Assembly: GCA_900546605.1 (NCBI GenBank)
Contig: URDV01000108.1
Coordinates: 1 to 7,551 of the forward strand
Reading direction: 5' to 3'
Length of the DNA: 7,551 nucleotides
Source: an uncultured Prevotella sp.
Lineage (GTDB): Bacteria > Bacteroidota > Bacteroidia > Bacteroidales > Bacteroidaceae
Shown here one piece after another: positions 1 to 5,548 of the stretch (positions are counted from its first letter, which is position 1; each line of letters starts with the position of its first letter). A program made the position numbers and the translations under genes. The notes below the pieces were generated by a model. That model saw nothing but the letters and a program-made list of their open reading frames with translations. It did no database searches and had not been told where the DNA came from.

Positions 1-60
1 AATCGGCTAAAAATACATGCAAAAAATGCTCAACTTATTCTTTTACCATTACTTAAATAG

Positions 61-115
61 CAAAAGGTCATTGTTGAATGTCTTTTCATCGCAAGACTTT
101 TTTCAACAATGACCT
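61..115 (-). terminator. Hairpin terminator of the SGNH hydrolase gene
   Basis: A perfect 14-bp inverted repeat (AGGTCATTGTTGAA at 65-78, complement at 102-115) encloses a second small stem (GTCTT at 80-84, AAGAC at 93-97). Read on the minus strand, the stem runs into a short T run (TTTTG) about 60 nt after the hydrolase stop codon. Position and structure fit a Rho-independent terminator, although the T tract is short. Nothing else is seen between positions 1 and 176. Confidence 0.75.
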
Positions 116-176
116 CGAATTTGATATTCACTCTGATGAAGAGAATTGAAATAGTTTTAACTATGGGTGTTCAAAA

Positions 177-2762
177 TTATTTTATCACCTTTTTCCCATT
201 TATGATATAAAAGCCCTTGTTGGCAGCCTTTACACGTCGCCCCGACAGGTCATAAATGTGTGCATGCTTATTTACAGTTGATGAGGGGGGCATTTGAACG
301 GCTGTTTCAACGTAGCCCTCTTTCTGTATGGTTACAACAAAATTTTTAAACACTACCCCCGTACTTTTGCTACCACTCAGTGTAATAGCTACAGAGTTAC
401 TCTTTAATTTATTATACTCATACAATTGTGAGGTGGCCGACGAAGTATGAGTAGTGCCATTAATGGTTATGTCCACATTGGCCGTTTGCCCTGTGCGGTT
501 CACCCCTTCAAAGCGTACACCTGTTATTTCATAACCATTGCTCACCTTAAGAGTATGAGTGGTGGATGTTCCACCCGAACCAATGAACAATATTAATGAT
601 TCATTGTCAGAGCCATCCACCCACATATTGTTGGCATTGCTCGACAAGGTGATTTGTGGAGCGACACGTGTGCTGGTCCACATTTTGCCATAACGTATGC
701 CTTTAATGGTGCTACCATCCATGGTGCCAGTAGCCATTGATATAGCTTCATTACCCTTGGTAAAAGGTTCCTCAGGTTGAGGTTCTTCCACCTCTTCAGG
801 AGCATCAACTATAGCAAATTGACATCCTACATCAGCCCGATCTTGTCCAGTTTGTCCGGTGCTCCAATTGTAAATGGGCGTATTCTCTTTATTTGTCTGA
901 TTCAACTCTACTTTATTGCTCGAAATAATGAACAAGCCCGCAGCATTGGCATAGCTCAACTGCCACCCTGCAGCAGGTTGTGTGGCAGTAGTTTTTATGG
1001 CTGTGTCATAGGCTGATGAGGGATTAATGTAAGTGCCATCAGCACGATTTACAATGTCGCACGAACCATCAGCACGTTCCACAAACTTCCACATGGTGCG
1101 TGCATAGCAAGTGTTTTCGCCTCCCACAAGGTTTTGTCCGTCACCATTTGATGTAGCATATTTTGCACCGCGATTAGGTGTATAGAGTTGATACCAATGT
1201 TCATTACCTGCAGTTGAGAGTGTAGGCTGAATAATATGAGGTAACACAGCATTCACTAACGTCGTGTACGATGTTCCCTTTTCAGTTAACTGTTGGTTAG
1301 TAGCAGCCGTGTTCGATAGCAACTCATAACCCTCATCAATGCCACTCATCAACCCCTTCACATCTTCGGCTTTATACTGCCCTACTCCATTGCCCACGGG
1401 CAATGATTCGGCCTTACTGATGGCCGTAAGCAAAGTGTTGCGTGCGTTAAAGGTGGCAATGCGCTCAGTTGCCTCAGCATCAGTAGTAGGTGTTACGCCC
1501 TGTTCCTCACCAATGGCCTTAGCCACAGCTTGCGACAATTTGGCATACCCTAAGCCCGTCATGTAGTTATTGGTAAAGTAGCTACTCTTGATTACATTAT
1601 TCTCAACCAGCCAAGTATAAGTTTCGGCACAATAGGTTACATTGTCCATACTCTCGGCCATAGCCTTGAGTTTTGCGTTAAAGGCCACCGTGCGACTGGT
1701 GTTAACCGATGCCGTGGGCGAGGGTATTACAGCCATCAAGCGAATAGCGGCATGAGGAGCATTGTTACGCACCATCTTGACCATGGCCTTGTAGTTGGCC
1801 TCAATGGTTTGCAGGTCAGTTGTTCCGTTCACCTCAGGATATCCCACCATGAGACAAATCATTTTGGGCTCTTCGTTATCGCTGCGCCCTTTTAGTATAC
1901 ACGGAACCATCTTTTGTATCGTAGCAATGTCGTTCGACTTATAGCCCCAACTACTACCGCGCTGTTTTACGTGAGCTGAATGGAGCAACTCATGCCAATC
2001 GTTTCCATCATCGCCAATAATGAGTATATCATCCTTTTTAATAGGCAATGCACTAAAGTAAGTGGTGCGCATACCTGCAATGCCACCATTGCCACCATTT
2101 TTATCGGTAGCTTGGTCGGGATATACACACTCACTACCTACGTATGAGGCAATCTTCTTGCACCATGTGCGATAGCCCGCCATGGTAAGATGGGTGCCAT
2201 CATACGATATAGTTTTATTGGCAATGCCTGTTAAGTCGTTGTAAAGGTCAATGTAAGTGGCTCCATACTCGACACAAAGTTTTTTTATGCTATCGTTGGC
2301 TATAGGCACATGTTCCACATTTTTTATGCCATTTGATGTGCAAGGCAAAATGCTTTGAAAGTAGACCTTAGTGGTGGGACTTTCCTTTTTACAGCGTTTC
2401 AAAGCCGTACGCACACTTTGTGCCACAAAGGCTGGCGAATTCATGCCATTTGTGCCCAAGTCATTTGTGCCCATCATAAAGAATATTTTATCAGGATGTC
2501 CCACCAGCACGGCTTCCAAATGTTCAAGCATAATGGGCGATTCGGCTCCATTCACACCGCGATTCAGAATTTTTGCATTACCAAAGGCTTCCCACCATTC
2601 ATGCATATTGGTGATGCTATTGCCCAAGAACACAATGTTTTCGGGGGTTACCTTGTGTGTTTTAAATCCATCATAACGATGACGACGGAATGGTACGCCT
2701 TGTGCCACAGCCGAAGTTACCAGCACAATAAGGCTAAAAATAGTAAGTAAGATCTTTCTCAT
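177..2762 (-). CDS. Secreted two-module SGNH/GDSL esterase with ricin-like module and C-terminal sorting-type tail
   Basis: Secreted hydrolase of 861 residues, probably a carbohydrate or glycan O-acyl esterase; the substrate cannot be read from sequence. Residues 1-20 are a signal peptide ending AVA|QG. The first SGNH module (about 38-215) has all blocks: FLGNSIT with nucleophile Ser49, NRGVNG at 67-72, GTND at 98-101 and DGTHLT at 188-193 (Asp188, His191). A second module (about 233-420) has the same fold pattern but IIGDDGN replaces the serine block, GYPE replaces GTND, and the Asp/His block is gone, so it is probably inactive. A helical stretch (430-515), a ricin-type-like lectin module (520-655), a linker rich in Glu and Pro, and a beta-sandwich (670-815) follow. 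The end (834-861, IYDLSGRRV...GFYIINGKK) resembles Prevotella-type secretion tails, suggesting surface delivery. The related 'HEWWEAFG' proteins are often annotated near sialidases, so a sialate O-acetylesterase role is possible but unproven. It is transcribed alone, away from the sigma cluster. Confidence 0.9.
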   Translation of the reverse strand: MRKILLTIFSLIVLVTSAVAQGVPFRRHRYDGFKTHKVTPENIVFLGNSITNMHEWWEAFGNAKILNRGVNGAESPIMLEHLEAVLVGHPDKIFFMMGTNDLGTNGMNSPAFVAQSVRTALKRCKKESPTTKVYFQSILPCTSNGIKNVEHVPIANDSIKKLCVEYGATYIDLYNDLTGIANKTISYDGTHLTMAGYRTWCKKIASYVGSECVYPDQATDKNGGNGGIAGMRTTYFSALPIKKDDILIIGDDGNDWHELLHSAHVKQRGSSWGYKSNDIATIQKMVPCILKGRSDNEEPKMICLMVGYPEVNGTTDLQTIEANYKAMVKMVRNNAPHAAIRLMAVIPSPTASVNTSRTVAFNAKLKAMAESMDNVTYCAETYTWLVENNVIKSSYFTNNYMTGLGYAKLSQAVAKAIGEEQGVTPTTDAEATERIATFNARNTLLTAISKAESLPVGNGVGQYKAEDVKGLMSGIDEGYELLSNTAATNQQLTEKGTSYTTLVNAVLPHIIQPTLSTAGNEHWYQLYTPNRGAKYATSNGDGQNLVGGENTCYARTMWKFVERADGSCDIVNRADGTYINPSSAYDTAIKTTATQPAAGWQLSYANAAGLFIISSNKVELNQTNKENTPIYNWSTGQTGQDRADVGCQFAIVDAPEEVEEPQPEEPFTKGNEAISMATGTMDGSTIKGIRYGKMWTSTRVAPQITLSSNANNMWVDGSDNESLILFIGSGGTSTTHTLKVSNGYEITGVRFEGVNRTGQTANVDITINGTTHTSSATSQLYEYNKLKSNSVAITLSGSKSTGVVFKNFVVTIQKEGYVETAVQMPPSSTVNKHAHIYDLSGRRVKAANKGFYIINGKKVIK

Positions 2763-2791
2763 AACAAGAAATAGGTAAAGTTTTAGTTGTA

Positions 2792-2957
2792 ACCCATTGG
2801 CAGATTTTTTTGTTTACGGGTTAACAAGTTGACAGGTTAACAAGTTTGTATGCCATACGTTACTTATTGTGTTAAAATCAGAATGGCATGAAACTTAAAA
2901 AACTTGACAAACTTACCTGTTAACTCGTCAACTTGTTAACTAATTCCGCCAACGCGT
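2792..2957. repeat. Palindromic intergenic repeat, copy A (full length)
   Basis: Inverted-repeat element of about 166 bp. The right end is ATTCCGCCAACGCGT; the left end is a degraded version (ACCCATTGGCAGATTT). Inside, GTTAACAAGTTGAC (from 2820) is repeated in inverted orientation near 2927-2940, and shorter GTTAACAAGT units lie next to each arm. The roughly 50-bp centre has no ORF. From 2816 it aligns with copy C from 7433, with roughly 100 of 120 positions matching by eye and one gap. The first 30 bases are identical. It lies between the hydrolase gene and its candidate promoter. Confidence 0.8.
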
Positions 2958-2969
2958 TTGTATGCTTAT

Positions 2970-2978
2970 GCAAAGGTA
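2970..2978 (-). promoter_or_regulatory. Candidate Bacteroidota promoter for the hydrolase gene
   Basis: On the minus strand this reads TACCTTTGC, a full match to the Bacteroidota -7 consensus TAnnTTTG. No clear TTTG -33 box is seen upstream. If used, the transcript would pass through repeat A before reaching the hydrolase start at 2762, giving a leader of about 200 nt with a long foldable structure. No better box is visible between repeat A and the start codon. Confidence 0.4.
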
Positions 2979-3056
2979 AGCACTTTGTGCATTTCATGTT
3001 ATTTCTTATTGTATGTTATGCAGCATAAATAGAACAATCCGTTGGCAGAGTTCTTG

Positions 3057-3093
3057 GTTGTCCTTTTTAACGTGAGTTCGGAATAAGGACAAC
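3057..3093. other. Strong hairpin in the gene-free stretch
   Basis: GTTGTCCTTTTT (3057-3068) pairs with AATAAGGACAAC (3082-3093) over 12 positions with one mismatch, around a 13-nt loop. No T tract follows on the plus strand. Its role is unknown; it may be an old terminator or a repeat remnant. The bases just before it (CCGTTGGCAGAG at 3039) resemble a degraded arm of the palindromic repeat family. Confidence 0.4.
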
Positions 3094-3214
3094 AGCAAAT
3101 AAATAGGGTAAAACGAGCAAAAAGTTCGCTTTAACATTTGCTAATTCATTGATTATTAGAAACTTTATACTATAATCAAAAAAATTACTAATGATTAGCG
3201 TATGGACGACATCG

Positions 3215-3222
3215 TATCTTTG
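3215..3222 (+). promoter_or_regulatory. Orphan TAnnTTTG promoter box
   Basis: TATCTTTG is a full match to the Bacteroidota -7 consensus. A perfect palindrome, CTAATGATTAG (3188-3198), lies 16 nt upstream where a regulator could bind. No recognisable gene follows on the plus strand, so this may be left over from a lost gene. The -33 box is not clear. Confidence 0.35.
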
Positions 3223-3419
3223 TTCGCGGTGTTCTTAGTGTTCAATGCTTTGGGCGGAACGCTCAAAAACCTTGAACACGGAGACAAGCAAAATGATTTC
3301 AGAAGAGACAGATAAGGGAAATGACTTGTCTGCCAATAATGTTATTCCACAAGGTCAGAACTTCTTGTGTGCTTTTTCGTGCGCAGATAGCAATGGCTTT
3401 GTGGACGGAATTTGTATGC

Positions 3420-3622
3420 CTATGCCGCATGACACTTATAGGCAAGCCATGCCGCAAACGCAAGTTGCAGTATGATGATGGTCGGCACACCTATATAAAA
3501 TTTCTTGTGCATGGTCTTGTGATGAAAAGCCTTCATCCCAAGCCATGCACCTATACTGCTACCAAAAACGCCATTAGCAAGAGTGTCGCCTCCGAGATGC
3601 GCCATTTCCCTTTCTTAGCCTT
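3420..3622 (-). pseudogene. DUF1294 membrane protein remnant, 5'-truncated and frameshifted
   Basis: Two minus-strand frames together give the C-terminal part of a DUF1294 family protein. The first frame (from 3622) reads KAKKGKWRISEATLLLMAF. The second continues FGSSIGAWLGMKAFHHKT, then HKKFYIGVPTIIILQLAF, and stops at 3420-3422. DUF1294 proteins are small membrane proteins of unknown function, usually somewhat under or around 100 residues, with a first hydrophobic helix before the KAKKGKWRISE-like motif. That first helix is missing: the homology ends at the edge of palindromic repeat B. The frames join at a run of five A on the plus strand (T on the coding strand, 3564-3568), where one more base would restore the frame. 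An ATG-started ORF from 3605 covers only the second frame and is not the native protein. The recognition rests on family memory, not a search. Confidence 0.75.
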
Positions 3623-3694
3623 ACGCGTTGGCGGAATTAATAAACAAGTTGACAAGTTAACGGGTTAACTTGTTTACTAATTCCGCCAACGCGT
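3623..3694. repeat. Palindromic intergenic repeat, copy B (short form)
   Basis: Near-perfect 72-bp palindrome. The left arm starts ACGCGTTGGCGGAATTA and continues TAAACAAGTT to 3650; the right arm is its complement from 3667 to 3694, with one mismatch in the arms. The middle 16 nt can instead form a nested hairpin (CAAGTTAA 3653-3660 with TTAACTTG 3665-3672). It has the same ends and GTTAAC/CAAGTT units as copies A and C but lacks their roughly 90-bp centre, so it looks like an internally deleted derivative. Its left edge coincides with the break in the DUF1294 remnant. Confidence 0.85.
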
Positions 3695-3798
3695 TCTATA
3701 AAGCATTTTTGTGTAGTGTACGATGCTACGTTATGCTGTTCTTTTACTAGATAAACGCAGTTTTCCATTGTTTATGCCGTATTTCGAGATAAAAACGT

Positions 3799-3806
3799 TA
3801 TCTTTA
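3799..3806 (+). promoter_or_regulatory. Candidate promoter of the decayed ATPase gene
   Basis: TATCTTTA differs from the TAnnTTTG consensus only at the last base and lies about 41 nt before the ATG of the ATPase remnant at 3848. It may still be active and read into the lipoprotein gene at 4082. A small inverted repeat GATAA/TTATC (3788-3792, 3798-3802) overlaps it. Confidence 0.35.
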
Positions 3807-3847
3807 CGGTATAAAATATGATACCAATATCAAAAAAGCACCCTAAT

Positions 3848-4002
3848 ATGATATTTGAACGTAAGTAATATTTGGACGAACTTATCGCAGTAAGATTGTC
3901 ATTGTAGGTGATGATATCCACCGCAAGGAGGACGAACTCGGTGTGTTGACTGTCGGACTCTTGGATTTCTTGACAGACAAGAACTTGTTGGAGCAAGGAT
4001 AA
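3848..4002 (+). pseudogene. AAA ATPase (AAA_14/DUF4143 type) remnant with internal deletion
   Basis: The first codons read MIFERK, stop, YLDELIA (stop TAA at 3866-3868), which matches the start of the Bacteroidales AAA ATPases of about 400 residues that begin MIFERKxYLDELI before their Walker A region. From 3892, in a different frame, 36 codons read KIVIVGDDIHRKEDE, then LGVLTVGLLDFLTDKN, ending with TAA at 4000-4002; this resembles the C-terminal end of the same family. Everything between, including the Walker motifs and the DUF4143 nuclease-like part, is missing. The junction lies between about 3889 and 3892. This is therefore a relic with both ends kept and about 1 kb or more deleted. The assignment of each end is by recognition of family style; the N-terminal match is the stronger one. 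Confidence 0.65.
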
Positions 4003-4009
4003 ATGTCAT

Positions 4010-4037
4010 AAAAACTATTTTTTACAGGCAAGATTTT
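4010..4037 (+). promoter_or_regulatory. Duplicated regulatory block, copy 1 (upstream of NigD-like gene)
   Basis: This block matches 4827-4854 at 25 of 28 positions, with an exact 13-base core CAGGCAAGATTTT (4025-4037) after an A/T-rich run. It ends 44 nt before the lipoprotein start. It does not look like the housekeeping TAnnTTTG promoter. Its two locations, before the first gene and before the sigma gene, suggest an ECF sigma-dependent promoter, but which bases form the two boxes cannot be decided from two copies. Confidence 0.55.
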
Positions 4038-4081
4038 TGCTTTTTGATGATTTAATAAGTAGAAACTAAAAAGCAAGAAAT

Positions 4082-4819
4082 ATGAGAATAACAAAGAAAA
4101 CAATTCTGGCAATAGGTCTGATAGCCAGTTCGCTCACGCTGAACTCATGCGATTACAATGATAACAATGAGGTGTTACGGCGCCCAACTGCCCTTGTAAC
4201 GGTGTATCCTTCTGCGGCTGACGGCTTCTTCATGCAACTTGATGAATCAACTTCGCTTGTACCTACCAATATGAAAGCCTCACCGTTTGGAGACAAGAAA
4301 GTGAGGGCTTTGGTGAACTATACGATAGATGAACGAAGCTACGGAGGCAACCAACAGAGTGTGTATGTAAATTGGATTGACAGCATTCGTACCAAACAGC
4401 CAGTAATGACGCAAGGATCAGAAGAAAAAGATGCGAAAGCATTTGGAAATGACCCTATTGAAATTGTCCGTGATTGGGTTTCTGTTGCCGAGGACGGATA
4501 TGTTACGCTCCGCATACGCACATTGTGGGGAGGAACTACCAAGCATGTCATTAATCTTGTGAGTGGTGTGAACAAGGATAATGTATATGAGTTCGACTTG
4601 CGCCACAATGCCCAAGGTGACACCAACGGAAGAATCGGGGATGCACTTATAGCATTTGACCTCAACTCACTATGGAAGGAACATCCTAAAGAACTGAAGA
4701 TAAAACTCAATTGGCTGTCGTTCCGTGGCAAAAAGTCTGCCGAACTGTCGCTCAAAATGCATACGTTCACATCGGCGTACAATACCGAAACACCCTCATT
4801 ATTGCATCGAATAGAATAA
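4082..4819 (+). CDS. NigD-like lipoprotein
   Basis: Lipoprotein of 245 residues, about the usual length of the NigD family, which has an N-terminal OB-fold-like domain and a C-terminal beta-sandwich. The signal peptide ends in the lipobox LNSC with lipidated Cys23. The residues just after it (DYNDNNE) are acidic, as in Bacteroidota lipoproteins exported to the cell surface, so a surface position is possible. Family-like stretches include the OB-fold region (about 35-105) and YVTLRIRTLWGG (140-151) followed by the YEFDLRHNAQGD segment (169-180). NigD was named from a Prevotella bacteriocin locus, but the molecular function of the family is unknown. It is first in the cluster, 150 nt before the sigma gene, and carries its own copy of the duplicated regulatory block. 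In Bacteroides, NigD-like genes sit beside Das/Dma-type sigma and anti-sigma pairs, so this is probably part of the regulon. Confidence 0.88.
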   Translation: MRITKKTILAIGLIASSLTLNSCDYNDNNEVLRRPTALVTVYPSAADGFFMQLDESTSLVPTNMKASPFGDKKVRALVNYTIDERSYGGNQQSVYVNWIDSIRTKQPVMTQGSEEKDAKAFGNDPIEIVRDWVSVAEDGYVTLRIRTLWGGTTKHVINLVSGVNKDNVYEFDLRHNAQGDTNGRIGDALIAFDLNSLWKEHPKELKIKLNWLSFRGKKSAELSLKMHTFTSAYNTETPSLLHRIE

Positions 4820-4826
4820 AAATCGA

Positions 4827-4854
4827 AAAAAATATTTTTCCCAGGCAAGATTTT
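4827..4854 (+). promoter_or_regulatory. Duplicated regulatory block, copy 2 (upstream of sigma gene)
   Basis: Second copy of the block seen at 4010-4037, with the same core CAGGCAAGATTTT at 4842-4854. It starts 7 nt after the lipoprotein stop codon and lies about 115 nt before the sigma start. If it is the sigma factor's own promoter, the sigma/anti-sigma pair is autoregulated. A short palindrome GTTACAGTAAC (4856-4866) follows directly and could be an operator or part of the promoter. Confidence 0.55.
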
Positions 4855-4877
4855 AGTTACAGTAACAAAATAAGAAA

Positions 4878-4938
4878 CTCGTTGTTACGAGATAGTGCAA
4901 ATGCTTTTTGCTGTAAGGTAAAGGCATTTGCACTTCGT
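4878..4938 (+). promoter_or_regulatory. Leader hairpins before the sigma gene
   Basis: Two stems share bases. A small hairpin CTCGT-TGTT-ACGAG (4878-4891) uses ACGA at 4887-4890. A larger one has an 11-bp perfect stem, AGTGCAAATGC (4894-4904) with GCATTTGCACT (4924-4934), and can extend by pairing ACGA at 4887-4890 with TCGT at 4935-4938 across a 3-nt bulge. The two therefore compete in part. No T tract follows, so this is not a simple terminator. It lies about 30 nt before the sigma start codon and may affect translation or mRNA stability, or bind a protein as DNA. Confidence 0.45.
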
Positions 4939-4969
4939 TGTTTCCAAAGCTTTTAACCCTACAAACATC

Positions 4970-5545
4970 ATGTTCGGCATAACATTCAGAAAAGAAACGG
5001 AAGAGGAACGATGGTTGCGAAAGGCACTCGATGGCGACAATACTGCCACCGAGTGGATTTATCGCAAGCATGTGCGATACCTGTCTGCACTCTGCTCGCG
5101 CTACATCACAGAAGACGAAGACATTAAGGACGTGCTACAAGAATCGTTCATCAAGATATTTACTTCTCTGGATAGTTTCGAGTATCGTGGAGAAGGGTCT
5201 TTGAAAGCATGGATGGCAAAAATTACTCTCAATGAGACCCTGAAGTTTGTACGCAACAACAGCCGTTTGCCCATTAATAGTATCGATGATAAAGATACGA
5301 ACATTGCAGATGGCGACAGTATGGAGACTGAGGACATACCTACCGATGTACTTCATCGGTTTATACGTGAGTTGCCCGATGGATACCGAACTGTATTCAA
5401 TCTCTATGTCATTGACGATAAGAGTCACAAGGAAATAGCCCAATTGCTCGGTATAAAAGAGAATACTTCAGCTTCGCAGCTGCACAAGGCCAAATCAATG
5501 CTGGCGCAGAAAATTAAACATTATAGAACCATCAATTCCATTTAA
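4970..5545 (+). CDS. ECF-type RNA polymerase sigma factor (Das-like)
   Basis: Sigma-70 family ECF factor of 191 residues, the normal size. It directs RNA polymerase to a small set of promoters and acts in the cytoplasm. Region 2 covers about residues 27-97, including IKDVLQESFIKIF (52-64), which matches the usual D(V/L)xQExF core, and GSLKAWMAKITLNETL (76-91). Region 4 covers about 126-183, with LPDGYRTVFNLYVIDD (135-150) and the helix-turn-helix HKEIAQLLGIKENTSASQLHKAK (153-175). ATG 4970 is preferred because the protein then begins with a typical MFGITFRKETEEE; a longer frame from TTG 4928 would run into the leader hairpin. The anti-sigma-like gene starts 3 nt after its stop, so the two are co-translated partners. 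By context it resembles Das1 (ECF21 group), the partner of Dma1 in Bacteroides thetaiotaomicron; the exact ECF group is inferred. Confidence 0.93.
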   Translation: MFGITFRKETEEERWLRKALDGDNTATEWIYRKHVRYLSALCSRYITEDEDIKDVLQESFIKIFTSLDSFEYRGEGSLKAWMAKITLNETLKFVRNNSRLPINSIDDKDTNIADGDSMETEDIPTDVLHRFIRELPDGYRTVFNLYVIDDKSHKEIAQLLGIKENTSASQLHKAKSMLAQKIKHYRTINSI

Positions 5546-5548
5546 CGT

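Larger units (their letters stand above)
2958..3419. other. Gene-free stretch with hairpins
   Basis: No convincing gene is seen here. Short open frames exist, for example one from ATG 3293 on the plus strand, but it runs antisense into the DUF1294 remnant and has no recognisable motif. The stretch contains the promoter-like boxes at 2970 and 3215, a hairpin at 3057-3093, the palindrome CTAATGATTAG at 3188-3198 with a related imperfect copy at 3141-3159, and an 8-bp inverted repeat GTGTTCAA/TTGAACAC (3238-3245, 3272-3279). Confidence 0.5.

Noticed and set aside
2355..2750. Plus-strand ORF of 131 codons inside the hydrolase gene
   Set aside because: It is fully antisense to the signal peptide and first catalytic blocks of the SGNH hydrolase, where the sense frame clearly explains the sequence.
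3245..3475. Plus-strand ORF of 76 codons (or 60 from ATG 3293)
   Set aside because: It has no recognisable motif, its end is antisense to the DUF1294 remnant, and its composition does not look like a conserved protein. Not called as a gene.
3321..3668. Plus-strand ORF of 115 codons
   Set aside because: It lies antisense to the DUF1294 remnant and its end is encoded by palindromic repeat B, so it is a chance frame.
2792..3694. CRISPR-like array from the repeated GTTAAC/CAAGTT units
   Set aside because: The units are inverted rather than direct, spacing is irregular, no unique spacers are present and no cas genes are seen.
3695..3780. Missing N-terminal half of DUF1294 on the far side of repeat B
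   Set aside because: Minus-strand translation across this stretch gives no hydrophobic helix or family motif in any frame, so the gene is truncated, not simply interrupted.
4339..4848. Minus-strand ORF of 169 codons overlapping the NigD-like gene
   Set aside because: It has no signal or domain pattern, while the sense strand encodes a full lipoprotein with a lipobox and family motifs.
4928..4969. Upstream TTG start for the sigma factor, adding 14 residues
   Set aside because: The extra residues are encoded partly within the right arm of the leader hairpin and do not resemble sigma sequence. ATG 4970 gives a normal ECF N-terminus.
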